Shown in pieces: positions 18,686 to 28,200 of a stretch of DNA of 64,000 bases (its first letter is position 1; the number at the start of each line of letters is the position of its first letter). Made by a program: the position numbers and the translations under genes. The stretch covers positions 682,001 to 746,000 of the forward strand of contig NZ_JAANAT010000001.1 in the NCBI RefSeq assembly GCF_011089895.1, read 5' to 3'. The notes below the pieces were generated by a model. It was given only the letters and a program-made list of their open reading frames with translations, searched no databases and was not told where the DNA came from. The stretch is from Mucilaginibacter inviolabilis (GTDB lineage Bacteria; Bacteroidota; Bacteroidia; Sphingobacteriales; Sphingobacteriaceae).

Positions 18686-19891
18686 TTAGTTTTTTAATAC
18701 TTCTAAACTTTGTTTTGACGCGATCTGTTCCAGCAGATCGGCCGCGGTTGCTGTGCCGCCAGCCTCCAGGAATGATTGTTTGATCACTTCTGCCGATTCT
18801 TTATAAGCAGGGTTATTCAACACGGTATTAACGGCTTCTTTCAAATGATGGGCCTTAAAGCGATTAAAATTTAAGCGCTCACCTGCACCAGTGCGCACCA
18901 CGCGACCAGCCACATGTGATTGATCATAGGCAATAGGAATCACCACCATCGGTAAGCCATTTGACAGCGTTTCGCAAACGGTATTATGACCACCGTGACA
19001 AACTACAGCATCTAAATGAGGCAGCAGATCAAGCTGAGGTACATGGCGTTGCACAATAAAGTTGGCAGGCCATTGCTCAAACAGGTCGGGATCAGAAACC
19101 ACCACTGCGGTAATATCCTCGTTACCAAAAGCTTCGATCACTTTGGTAAAGAAGCTCTTTTTATGCTCGTGGTCAAAAGTAGTGCCGATGCTGATCAGTA
19201 TTTTAGGATTGTTGCTTTCTTTCAACTTATCCCAATCAAATGCTGTTTTGGTAGCCGGGCGATTGATCACCGGGCCGGTAAAACGGAAGTTTGGCGTTAG
19301 TTCCATATCGCCAAAAAAGGCCTGTGACGTTAATACCATGGTCAACAGGTCAGAACAAACTATGGGGGTTTCAGCTTCAACGCCAAATTCCCGCTGTAAA
19401 CCTATAACCTGGTTCATTTCCCACTCATGCACTTTAGGCAGTTCCTCCATTACTTTGATAGCAGCAGGTGCAGTTACCGATGTGGCATAGGGCAGCCCTT
19501 TATTAGTAGCGGCAATAGCACCCGCGAACATTTGGTGATCGGTAATAACCAGGTCTGGTTCAAATTGGTCGAGCAAATGGATAATGCCATCATAGCTATG
19601 ACGGTTAAGCGGGATCAATACTTCCTCGTACAGGAATTTAAGACTATCAATCCCGTAAACTATTTTTTTGGTGATGATATCCAGGTATTGTTCGCTTTCG
19701 CGTTTCTGTTCGTCGTTTTCGTCGTAACTGATGTGTAGCAGCTCGCCGCCTTCCGGAAGCCTGGCAGCCAATGATTCGTCGAGGGTTATCCAGCCAACTT
19801 GGTGGCCGCGTTCCAGTAAAACAGCGCCCATGCTTAAAGTAGGGTTGATATGCCCGGTTAAAGGAGGTACTATAAATACAAACTTCGCCAT
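18686..19891 (-). CDS. GT1-family (UGT/MGT-like) glycosyltransferase, copy A
   Basis: A 401-aa GT1 enzyme, same length as the next gene. It begins MAKFVFIVPPLTGHINPTLSMG with His14 as the likely catalytic base, and has the donor-site block HGGHNTVCETLSNGLPMVVIPIAYDQ near 295-320. Both copies keep their catalytic and donor motifs, so both are likely active, either adding two sugars in sequence or acting at different hydroxyls. The start is 26 bp after the alpha/beta hydrolase stop. The family includes CrtX-type carotenoid glucosyltransferases, but no carotenoid genes are present here, so a polyketide or fatty alcohol is the more likely acceptor (inference from neighbours). Confidence 0.9.
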   Translation of the reverse strand: MAKFVFIVPPLTGHINPTLSMGAVLLERGHQVGWITLDESLAARLPEGGELLHISYDENDEQKRESEQYLDIITKKIVYGIDSLKFLYEEVLIPLNRHSYDGIIHLLDQFEPDLVITDHQMFAGAIAATNKGLPYATSVTAPAAIKVMEELPKVHEWEMNQVIGLQREFGVEAETPIVCSDLLTMVLTSQAFFGDMELTPNFRFTGPVINRPATKTAFDWDKLKESNNPKILISIGTTFDHEHKKSFFTKVIEAFGNEDITAVVVSDPDLFEQWPANFIVQRHVPQLDLLPHLDAVVCHGGHNTVCETLSNGLPMVVIPIAYDQSHVAGRVVRTGAGERLNFNRFKAHHLKEAVNTVLNNPAYKESAEVIKQSFLEAGGTATAADLLEQIASKQSLEVLKN

Positions 19892-19917
19892 AGGTATAAG
19901 TTTTTCGCGGGTAAAGT

Positions 19918-20679
19918 TTAGTTCCTGAAAAATGTATTGATCATATTAGCGATCAATACAGGTTCTTGTATCGGTATGTTATGGTCACCAGGAACAGGGG
20001 TAAGTTCTGATGTTTTTATCTTCTCGTTCAGCTCTTTGCCGGTTTCCAGGCAGTTGGAATCCGCTCCGTAAAGCAACAGCGTATCCTTGTTCAAAAGTGA
20101 TATCTCCTGCTCGTCCAAAAAATCTTTTTCGGCTATCATATCACTTTTGATACTGGTTTGGTAAAACAGGTATTCATACATGCGATGGTTACGTTCCATC
20201 TGACGTTTACCCATTTTTACTTTGGTAGTATCGGTGAAGTTCTCTACATAATGTTCCAAAAACTCGCGACTGTAATCGTCAATAATACCACGTGCTTTCT
20301 CATCCTTTGGATCTGGTGCTTCTATAACCACCAGCTTTTTTATTTTATCCGGAAAACGCAGCGCCATTTTCAGGGCGATCAATCCGCCAAAGCTATAGCC
20401 ACCTAGATAAACTGAATCTAAATTCAAAGCTTCCATCAGGCCGTTCAGATCATCGGTCATGCTGTTGAGGTCGTAGCCGTGCAGGGTGCGTTCGCTCATA
20501 CCATGGCTCTTCAGATCATACATCACCACGTGAAAATGCTCGGCCAAAATAGGGGCGATATTAAAATAATAAACAGACAGATTGCTGAACATACCATGAA
20601 CCAACAACACGGTTTCGGCCGCGCCTTTGTTTAGCTCCTGGATATGCACATCCCTGTTATTTACTTTGATTACTGGCAT
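19918..20679 (-). CDS. Alpha/beta-hydrolase, probable thioesterase or acyl-release enzyme
   Basis: A 253-aa alpha/beta-hydrolase with a complete triad: nucleophile Ser96 in GYSFGG, Asp207 in LLYGADSN, and His233 in PGDHNIP. The oxyanion segment is LVHGMFSN at 26-33. There is no signal peptide, so it is cytoplasmic. Its ATG lies inside the end of the ACP gene (10-bp overlap), an arrangement that ties its production to the carrier protein. In a PKS operon this makes chain release or proofreading of carrier-bound acyl groups the natural guess; the two PKS proteins have no thioesterase domain of their own. Other hydrolase roles, such as esterase, cannot be excluded from sequence. Confidence 0.82.
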   Translation of the reverse strand: MPVIKVNNRDVHIQELNKGAAETVLLVHGMFSNLSVYYFNIAPILAEHFHVVMYDLKSHGMSERTLHGYDLNSMTDDLNGLMEALNLDSVYLGGYSFGGLIALKMALRFPDKIKKLVVIEAPDPKDEKARGIIDDYSREFLEHYVENFTDTTKVKMGKRQMERNHRMYEYLFYQTSIKSDMIAEKDFLDEQEISLLNKDTLLLYGADSNCLETGKELNEKIKTSELTPVPGDHNIPIQEPVLIANMINTFFRN

Positions 20680-20969
20680 TCGTAAATGTAATTGATGATC
20701 ATACCTAAGTTCAGATTGATCAGTTGATCAAGATCCATGGATGACAGCCAGCCGGTAAAATCGATCTGGTCACCAAAATGGGCTTTAATTTTTTCGGAAA
20801 AAGACACAATCTCGATGCTGTCCATTTCAAGGTCTTTGGTGAACGAACTTTCGGTAGTGATATCCATTTCCTCCACAAATTCCTCACCTATAACTTCGGT
20901 GATGAATTGCTTCATCAGATCAAATATTTCTTCTTTGTTTAGTTTTCCTGTTGATGCTACTGTGTCCAT
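20670..20969 (-). CDS. Discrete acyl carrier protein
   Basis: A 99-aa acyl carrier protein. The phosphopantetheine attachment motif is LEMDSIEIVSF with Ser51, preceded by the acidic helix typical of ACPs. It is distinct from the two ACP domains in the megasynthase, which have a DSIKR sequence. Its start lies within the last codons of the KS-AT-DH-PPTase gene (13-bp overlap) and its end overlaps the hydrolase gene. It probably receives its pantetheine arm from the PPTase domain of the gene it overlaps. Likely roles are holding the finished chain for the acyltransferases or supplying a starter or side-chain acyl group. A third carrier in such a small system is unusual. Confidence 0.9.
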   Translation of the reverse strand: MDTVASTGKLNKEEIFDLMKQFITEVIGEEFVEEMDITTESSFTKDLEMDSIEIVSFSEKIKAHFGDQIDFTGWLSSMDLDQLINLNLGMIINYIYECQ

Positions 20970-23900
20970 CCGATTATGTAGTTTTTATGTTTTAATGTTT
21001 TGATATAAATGTCGTTGATGCGCAGTTCGTCGCCTTTGATCTCCTCAACCACGTAGGCTTTAGGATTGCCCTGCAGTCCTTTGCCCAGGTACTTGCCATA
21101 AGCCTCTTTGGCCACCCAGAAACGGGTTGCCCATTCGGCTTTATCCTTATCTTTTAACAGGGCTGTTTCTGCTTCGGTAAATACCATATCAAAAAAGCCA
21201 GTGCCTCGGTCTTCGATGGTTTCTATGTCGATACCTACAGGTTTATCATACTGGGCAATGCCCACGGCATCGGTACCTTTATGCGCAATGGATATGTGGA
21301 TGCCATCAGCCAAACCGCCGCTTGGATAGGGTTTTCCCAGTTCATCCGCCTTTATTTCAAAGGTGATAGGGTAGCAGGCCTGTTGTTTTTGTTTATTAAG
21401 CAGATTACGCACGGCATCCTTTACCGCCACGCGACTGATCATCCAGATCTTGCGCTTGTTCGGCATTAGTGTATTGTGGTGTTTTTTCTCGTCCTGGTTG
21501 AAATAGCGTTTCAGGATAAAATCCCAGGATACCACGCGCGAGTAAGCCTGGTGGAACATAAATATACCCGGTGCTATTTCTTCCGATAAACGGTTATGCA
21601 ATGGCGACATGGATACGTTCCACAGTGGTTCATCAATTTCCAACCGGCGGTTTTGCCAGCCCGAAATAATAGCCCAGATCTTGCCGTTACGTTTCATTAC
21701 GAAATCGGCGGTGGCAAATTCATCATTTAGCTCGGTGAGTACGCAGGTACACTCAAACTGACCTTTCTGATCTTCCATCGGCTCAAAAAACTCGATCTCC
21801 TGAATTTTTACCGGGAACGCGATACGGTCTTTGGTCAGCGTTAATTGCAGCCATAAACCAAATAGTTGTCCGGCGTTATCCAGAAGGGAGCCTTTACCGG
21901 CATCGCCTTCAATAATACCGGTGATGCCTTTTTTGCCTACTGCTGTTAGGGAGCGAATACCCTGGTAACGCGGGCCATGAAACATGTGTGCATCATAGAT
22001 CTGCTCGGCAGTACGTTGAATGTCCAGCAGTTCGCCTACATCAAAACGGCGTTCTGGTGCAGGGCTCAGTTCGCGAGCCAGTTGTACTTCGGCATTGGCA
22101 AATTTATCCAAGTCGAGATAAACACGTTGCTGATCTTTCCATTCGCCTTTAACGGTTTCGCGGAAAGGTTTCACTACGTTCATCCATTGGAACACCTTAA
22201 TGTTCATGATCTTTTGCACCTGTTCGCCGGGTGATTGTTCAGCAGCTATTTCACCAAACATTTCAAATATCATGGTCATCGGTATCACCGGATCCATATC
22301 CTCAACGCAATGCCAGCCTTTTGGCTGACGCAGTAGGGAGTGATCTATCAGGTAAGGACAATTATCCAGACTTACATCCAACTGCTTCGAAAAAGGAACC
22401 CTTTTTGCAGGAGCATTAGTTGTTATTTGCGGCGGGGCTACAGGTGGTGGCGGTGCCTGGACAGGTATCGATGTTGTTGCTCTCGCTACAGGTTGTGCAG
22501 GTCTGTTCTGGAAAAGCTGTAGCATCTCGTTCTGTATGCTCACCATTTCGGCCACGTTTTCGCTAAAGGCCCGCATAATCGGATCGGCAACGTCAACCAG
22601 CATAGCTTCGTGATTTACCGGTACCTGTTGTTTAACCGGGGCAAGATTTTTAAGCCCGGTGAGGTTATGTACAATAGGTGAACCTAATTCCAGTTTGATA
22701 CCTTTTGTTGTAGCGGGCGAAGAGGTCTTTTGATGACCCATAAAGTCCAACGCTACTTCTTTACCTTCCACAAACAAAGCCGCCAGTACCCTTTGCAGCT
22801 GGTTTAAGCCAGGGCGTGTAGGCACGTTTGATGCTATAGTACTAAAGCTTTGGCCTTTTAAAGTATCGTCAATAAAACCGATGAGGCCACCCGAGCCAAC
22901 TTGTATAAAAACACGGGCGCCTTCACTATATAACTTTTCGGTAAGCTCACGGAAACGCACAGGCTTGATCAGGTGCTCGGCGCTCAGTTGCCTGATGGCT
23001 TCAAAACCTTCCGGATAAAGCTCCAATGTAGTAGCCGACCATAACGGTGTAGTCGTTTTGCGGAACTGCATGTTACGCATGCCGTCCAGTATCAGATCCA
23101 GTTTATCGGCCACAAAAGGGGAGTGGAATCCCGATTGAAATGGCAGTATCTGGTGAAATATCTGTTTCGCTTTTAATATCGGTACCAACTCATCCAACGC
23201 AGGTTTGCTGCCGCAAAGGATCACTTGTTGCGGGCAGTTATCGTTGGATAGGTATACATCTTTAATCCCGGCCATAATAGGCTCCAATTGATCGATACCG
23301 CAACCCACCGCTATAAAGCGCGAATCTTTTAGTTCGAATGTCTCCGGGTTCAATACATCCAGCAGTTCCAGTACGGAGCTTTCTTCGGCCAGTTCAGATG
23401 AACGTGCAGCCAGCCATTCGCCCAGGCTGTGCCCGGCGTTCATATCCGGTTTTACACCCAATTGTTTTAGGGCTGTATCCAGGATACTGCTTTTATTGAG
23501 TATGCCTAAGGCTTCACTCAAAAGGCCATCGGCTTTAGTGTCATTATCCGGTGCTATATTAAAATAATTGGCTACGGTAGTTACTTCACCACCTGCTAAA
23601 CCGTCAAGGCCAGGAAATACAAAGGCTACCTTACCACCATCATTAAGCAGTGGAGCATTGGTATACCAGATATCCTGCTTGTTGCGCCATGGATTGTTTT
23701 TGGCGGCTATCTTGGTTGCTTTTTTTATTCTTTCGGGTGTTGGATCAAACAAGGCTATGCGGAAATTACCTTGTCCTTCGCTAAAATCTCCTGTTTCCAG
23801 GGCGGAGATCAATGCCTCGTGAGTTTCACGAGCCAACAACAATGCCTCGTCTTTTTTTGGAGCGTTAAAGCCTTCCAATACTACGTGTGCGTTGATACCA

Positions 23901-25240
23901 CCAAAACCAAATGCGTTTACACCGGCAAATTTGGGCAAACCCGATGCCGACCAGCTACGGGATGCCTGCACCGGCGAAAACCGCGTTTTTTCCATCTGAG
24001 CCAATGGCGTTTCGCAATGCAGGGTTGGCGGCAAAGTATCATGATACAAAGCGAGGCAGGTTTTAATAAATCCCGCAATACCCGCGGCAGGCATGGCATG
24101 ACCAATATTTGATTTTACCGAACCGATGCCTGCATTGGGCAGTTCGGGATGGTGACCAAAAAACTGGGCCAATGTTTGTAGTTCGGTTTTATCACCCAGC
24201 GGCGTGCCTGTACCGTGTGCTTCGATATAACCAATTTTATCTGTGGCTATACCTGCGTTTTCCCAAGCCTGCTCAATAGCTTTAAGCTGACCTTTTACCG
24301 CCGGACTCATCACGCTGGTGCCGCTGCCGTCGCTGCTTACACCAACGCCTTTGATCACGGCGTAAATTTTATCTTTATCGTTGATGGCATCTTCCAGGCG
24401 TTTTAATACCACAAAACCACAGCCTTCGCCAATGATCAGGCCATCGGCAGCTGCGTCAAAAGGTTTTATTTTTTCCTGGCGGGATAGTGCCCCCAGTTGC
24501 GAAAATATACTCCAGAATGCAGCATTTTGCCCGGTGTGTACACCACCGGCTATCACCATATCGCAACGACCACTGTTCAATTCCTGCACACCATGGTCAA
24601 TAGCGATGAGCGAACTGGCACAAGCCGCGTCAAGCGTAAATGCCACGCCACCTAAATTTAAGCGGTTGGCCACAAGCGATGCTACCAGGTTGGGGATAAG
24701 CCCCATGGCGGTATCGGCGCTAAAACGCCCTTTACGCAACTGGAATTCCTGTTTTACTTTTTCTACTTCGGCATCGCCCAAACCGGGTAATATCTCTTTT
24801 AATAGCGAAGCGATCTGCTCACCGGTACGTACTATTTCAATGGCGCGGGTTGCACCGGGGCCGGTATAGTTACCTTTACCGATGATGATACCTGTTTTAT
24901 CGAGCGTAACGTTTTTGGCAAATACGCCTGCATCTTCAAGAGCCTTGTATGCCAGATCGAGTGTTAGTAAATGATCTGGTTCTGTACCTTCAACAGCTAC
25001 GGGGAGGATGCCAAAACGACGGGGATCAAACTCATAGTCGGGTATAAAGCCGCCGCGGTTACAGTAAAAACGATCTACAGCTGATGACTCTTTACTAAAA
25101 TGCACCGGATCTATACGATCCGGTGGCACTATTTGAGTGGAATCAACTTTGTTAATTATATTTTGCCAGAAGGTTTCTACATCGCCCGCTCCCGGAAAAA
25201 TGCATGACATCCCTATAACTGCTACATCGGTTTTCTTCAT
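20957..25240 (-). CDS. KS-AT-DH-PPTase polyketide/PUFA-synthase-like protein
   Basis: A 1427-aa multidomain protein. Ketosynthase at 4-455 with Cys207 in DAACASS, His342 in EAHGTGT and His381 in NIGHAMP: complete triad. Acyltransferase about 535-830 with GHSLGEW (Ser near 605) and GFHSPF. A Pro/Ala-rich linker at about 915-945 (PPPPVAPP). A double-hotdog dehydratase about 950-1200 with His near 966 (YLIDHSLL) and Asp near 1120 (LLDNAGQ). A 4'-phosphopantetheinyl transferase about 1265-1427 with VGIDIE and WVAKEAYGK. No carrier domain, KR or ER. It complements the megasynthase encoded 27 bp upstream, which has ER, ACPs and KR. The layout recalls PfaB/PfaC/PfaE functions of PUFA synthases merged into one chain. 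Starts at ATG 25240. Confidence 0.93.
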   Translation of the reverse strand: MKKTDVAVIGMSCIFPGAGDVETFWQNIINKVDSTQIVPPDRIDPVHFSKESSAVDRFYCNRGGFIPDYEFDPRRFGILPVAVEGTEPDHLLTLDLAYKALEDAGVFAKNVTLDKTGIIIGKGNYTGPGATRAIEIVRTGEQIASLLKEILPGLGDAEVEKVKQEFQLRKGRFSADTAMGLIPNLVASLVANRLNLGGVAFTLDAACASSLIAIDHGVQELNSGRCDMVIAGGVHTGQNAAFWSIFSQLGALSRQEKIKPFDAAADGLIIGEGCGFVVLKRLEDAINDKDKIYAVIKGVGVSSDGSGTSVMSPAVKGQLKAIEQAWENAGIATDKIGYIEAHGTGTPLGDKTELQTLAQFFGHHPELPNAGIGSVKSNIGHAMPAAGIAGFIKTCLALYHDTLPPTLHCETPLAQMEKTRFSPVQASRSWSASGLPKFAGVNAFGFGGINAHVVLEGFNAPKKDEALLLARETHEALISALETGDFSEGQGNFRIALFDPTPERIKKATKIAAKNNPWRNKQDIWYTNAPLLNDGGKVAFVFPGLDGLAGGEVTTVANYFNIAPDNDTKADGLLSEALGILNKSSILDTALKQLGVKPDMNAGHSLGEWLAARSSELAEESSVLELLDVLNPETFELKDSRFIAVGCGIDQLEPIMAGIKDVYLSNDNCPQQVILCGSKPALDELVPILKAKQIFHQILPFQSGFHSPFVADKLDLILDGMRNMQFRKTTTPLWSATTLELYPEGFEAIRQLSAEHLIKPVRFRELTEKLYSEGARVFIQVGSGGLIGFIDDTLKGQSFSTIASNVPTRPGLNQLQRVLAALFVEGKEVALDFMGHQKTSSPATTKGIKLELGSPIVHNLTGLKNLAPVKQQVPVNHEAMLVDVADPIMRAFSENVAEMVSIQNEMLQLFQNRPAQPVARATTSIPVQAPPPPVAPPQITTNAPAKRVPFSKQLDVSLDNCPYLIDHSLLRQPKGWHCVEDMDPVIPMTMIFEMFGEIAAEQSPGEQVQKIMNIKVFQWMNVVKPFRETVKGEWKDQQRVYLDLDKFANAEVQLARELSPAPERRFDVGELLDIQRTAEQIYDAHMFHGPRYQGIRSLTAVGKKGITGIIEGDAGKGSLLDNAGQLFGLWLQLTLTKDRIAFPVKIQEIEFFEPMEDQKGQFECTCVLTELNDEFATADFVMKRNGKIWAIISGWQNRRLEIDEPLWNVSMSPLHNRLSEEIAPGIFMFHQAYSRVVSWDFILKRYFNQDEKKHHNTLMPNKRKIWMISRVAVKDAVRNLLNKQKQQACYPITFEIKADELGKPYPSGGLADGIHISIAHKGTDAVGIAQYDKPVGIDIETIEDRGTGFFDMVFTEAETALLKDKDKAEWATRFWVAKEAYGKYLGKGLQGNPKAYVVEEIKGDELRINDIYIKTLKHKNYIIGWTQ

Positions 25241-25267
25241 GTGTGGAATGGTTTGGCTGATGTATAA

Positions 25268-28200
25268 TTACCAATTGTTGCCTGCCATAATTAATACCTG
25301 GCTTTCTTTGCCGTATTTTAATTCATTTAAAAATATCTCGCGACCATGTTGCAACGGTATCAACGCTATACCACGGCGTTCGTATTCTTTTTCAAGGGTT
25401 GGCGATACCATACCGGCACCTTTCCACGGGCCCCAGTTAATAGACATTACTTTACCATTGATGCGTTTGTTAAGCGCCCAGGCGTATTTGTCCAAAACGC
25501 TATTGGCAGCTGCATAATCTGTTTGTCCGCGGTTACCATAAACTGATGCAATGCTCGAGAACAGGATCACAAACTGTGTTTCGGGACGCAGCTGCTCTGC
25601 CAGGATACGCAATGGTTTCACTTTCGTGTCGAAAACACGGCCAAATGATTCAGGTGTTTTGCTTTGGAATAATTTATCTTCCAGTAAACCGGCACCGTGT
25701 ACCACACCATCTATACGGCCATATATTTCATAAGTGTCATCAATAAAGCTGCTTAAACGTTGCTCGTCGCACAGGTCAAGTGATTTATATACTACGGTTG
25801 AACCACCTGCTTCCATTTGAGCGATGGTACGCATTACCTGGTTGTTTTTGTAAATGCGGGCCGTTTCCTGTTCAACTTCGGCAGGCTTTTTAATAGCCCC
25901 CTGTTTGATCACATAAGCGCGGATCTCATCTTTTGATTCCAGCGCATCTGCAGCGCTTTTAGCGGCTTTTCTTGGATCGGCAGAGCGGCCCACTAAGATG
26001 TAGGTACAAGGATAATCCTTAGCAAAATGAATCATCAGCTCGGAAGTAATACCCTGGGCTCCGCCAAATACGATCACTACCGATTTTTTATCCAGTTTAA
26101 TATGTGACTCTTCCAAACCAGTGATCAACTGCGAAGGAATCAGCTCCATCACATGTCTTTGATGATCCTGATAAATCACTTCTGATGGTTTATCAGGGTT
26201 AAGGAGTTCTTTTAAAGTGATATCGGCTATTTCTTCCGCCGTCATCGGAGTGCCTAAGCTTACCACGCGGCATTTGGTGTCTTCGAACTCACGGTCGAGG
26301 CTTTTGAAAAAGCCTGGATAGCCCTGGTAACGTCTTAATAAGCTGATATCTTCAAATTCATTCAGATGCAACATGGTATCTGATATGATATAAACCCATT
26401 TTACGGTTTCAAAATCCAGTTTCTTGATCAATGCGAAATGGTCAATGATACCCACTGTTTTTTGTGAGGCAAACATATTGAGGATGATCAAACCCTGGTA
26501 GCCTTGTAGGTTTCCTCCGGCATATACAATGTCGGCTATTGCACCGCGTTGTTCCAGTAAATGTTTGATCTTGATGGCTTGTATGCCACCGTCGTCGGTG
26601 ATGGCAAAGCGCTTACCTTTTATAACAGCATCTTCTGCGGTTGATGATTTAGTAGGGGTAAGCTCAAAACGCAGGCGTGATAATGTTTCATCAGTTGCTG
26701 TTTCTACGGCAGGCTCTTCTATGATCTTTTTGGCTTCGGTAACCAAACCGGTAGTTTCAGCTTCTATTTCAGCTATCCAGTTGGCCAAGCCGTTAAGCGT
26801 TTTAATAGCTGCCAGTTTTTCCATCATATCATCTGCTTGTTCATTAGCTTTGCCGAAGCCTATTTGCAACTTTAGGTCGCCAATGATCTCCATACGTTTG
26901 ATAGAGTCGATACTCAGATCAGCTTCCATGTCCAGATCCATGCCCAGCATTTCCTGCGGATAGCCTGTTTTTTCGCTTACTACGGATAGTATTGCCGCTT
27001 TCAGATCCTCTAATGAAAATTTTGCCTTGGTGGTAGCCTGTACGTTTACTTCAATGTTAACTGTAGCAGGTGCGCTTGCAGTAGTTTGTGTCGTGTTTTC
27101 GTTTATCCAGCTTACCAAACCGCTTAAAGTTTTAATACCGGCCAGCTGCTCCATCATGGTATCTTCGCTTTTTTCGCTGTTACTAAACCCACCCAGTTCG
27201 GTGCGTAATGTACCGATGATCTCCACCCGTTTAATGGAGTCGATGCTCAGATCGGCTTCCAGGTCCATCTCCATACCCAGCATATCCTGCGGATAACCGG
27301 TTTTGTCGCTTACTACCTGTAGCAATACCTGTTTAACATCTTTTTGTACAGCGGCAACCGGTGCTGCAGCAGGTTGTGCTATAGCTTTTACTTCCTGTTT
27401 AACTTCAACAGGAGCTGCTACCGGGATAGATTGCTGAACATAGGCTTGTTGCTGGTATTGCTGCGGTGCCTGCTGGTAAGCCATCGGGCTACCTGGGTTT
27501 TGTCCTAAAAAGGACATCATTACATCTCTTTGTGCCTGTATCAGCATTTTCATGCTGTTCAGATATTCCTGCATCATCAATTCAGCACCTGAATTTACGA
27601 TGGTGTGCGTTTCAGTTCGTACTTCGTTGTTTTTCATTTTAATAGGTTCAATGATAGGCAGGGCACCGTTTGCGGGCAGCTTTCCACTGGCAGGAATTGC
27701 TTGCTGACCATTTACGTACCAAACAGCAGCACTCTTTTTGTATAAAGCTGGTTCGTCCAGATTTAACAGTTTAGCGCCACGGCCTTCAAATAGTTTTTCG
27801 ATATGGATGTTTCGGCCTGTAGCCATATAGTCGGCCAGCATGCAAAGCAGGTGGGTAAGTTTGTTGCGGCTGTTATCTTCTGCAAATAACAATACCTCGT
27901 CTTTACCCAGGCAGGCTTTAGTTAAGCCGGTTAATACTTTACCAGGGCCAACTTCAATAAATATCCGGGCACCTGCGGCGTACATTTGCTGTACTTCTTC
28001 TACAAATTTTACCGGTTTTACCAGGTGATCAGTCAGGCGTTCTTTTATTTCGTTTGCCTTAACAGGATATACTGCTGCGGTAGTGTTTGACCACACCGGT
28101 AAGCTCAGATCGTTAAAGTTTACGCCGGCAAGCACTTCGGTATACAGTTCTTTTGACCTGGCTACCAGGGGACTATGGAATGCGCAGGCAACTTCTAGTT

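Noticed and set aside
17462..19891. CrtX-type carotenoid glucosyltransferases
   Set aside because: The family is similar, but no carotenoid genes are in the window and both genes sit inside a PKS operon.
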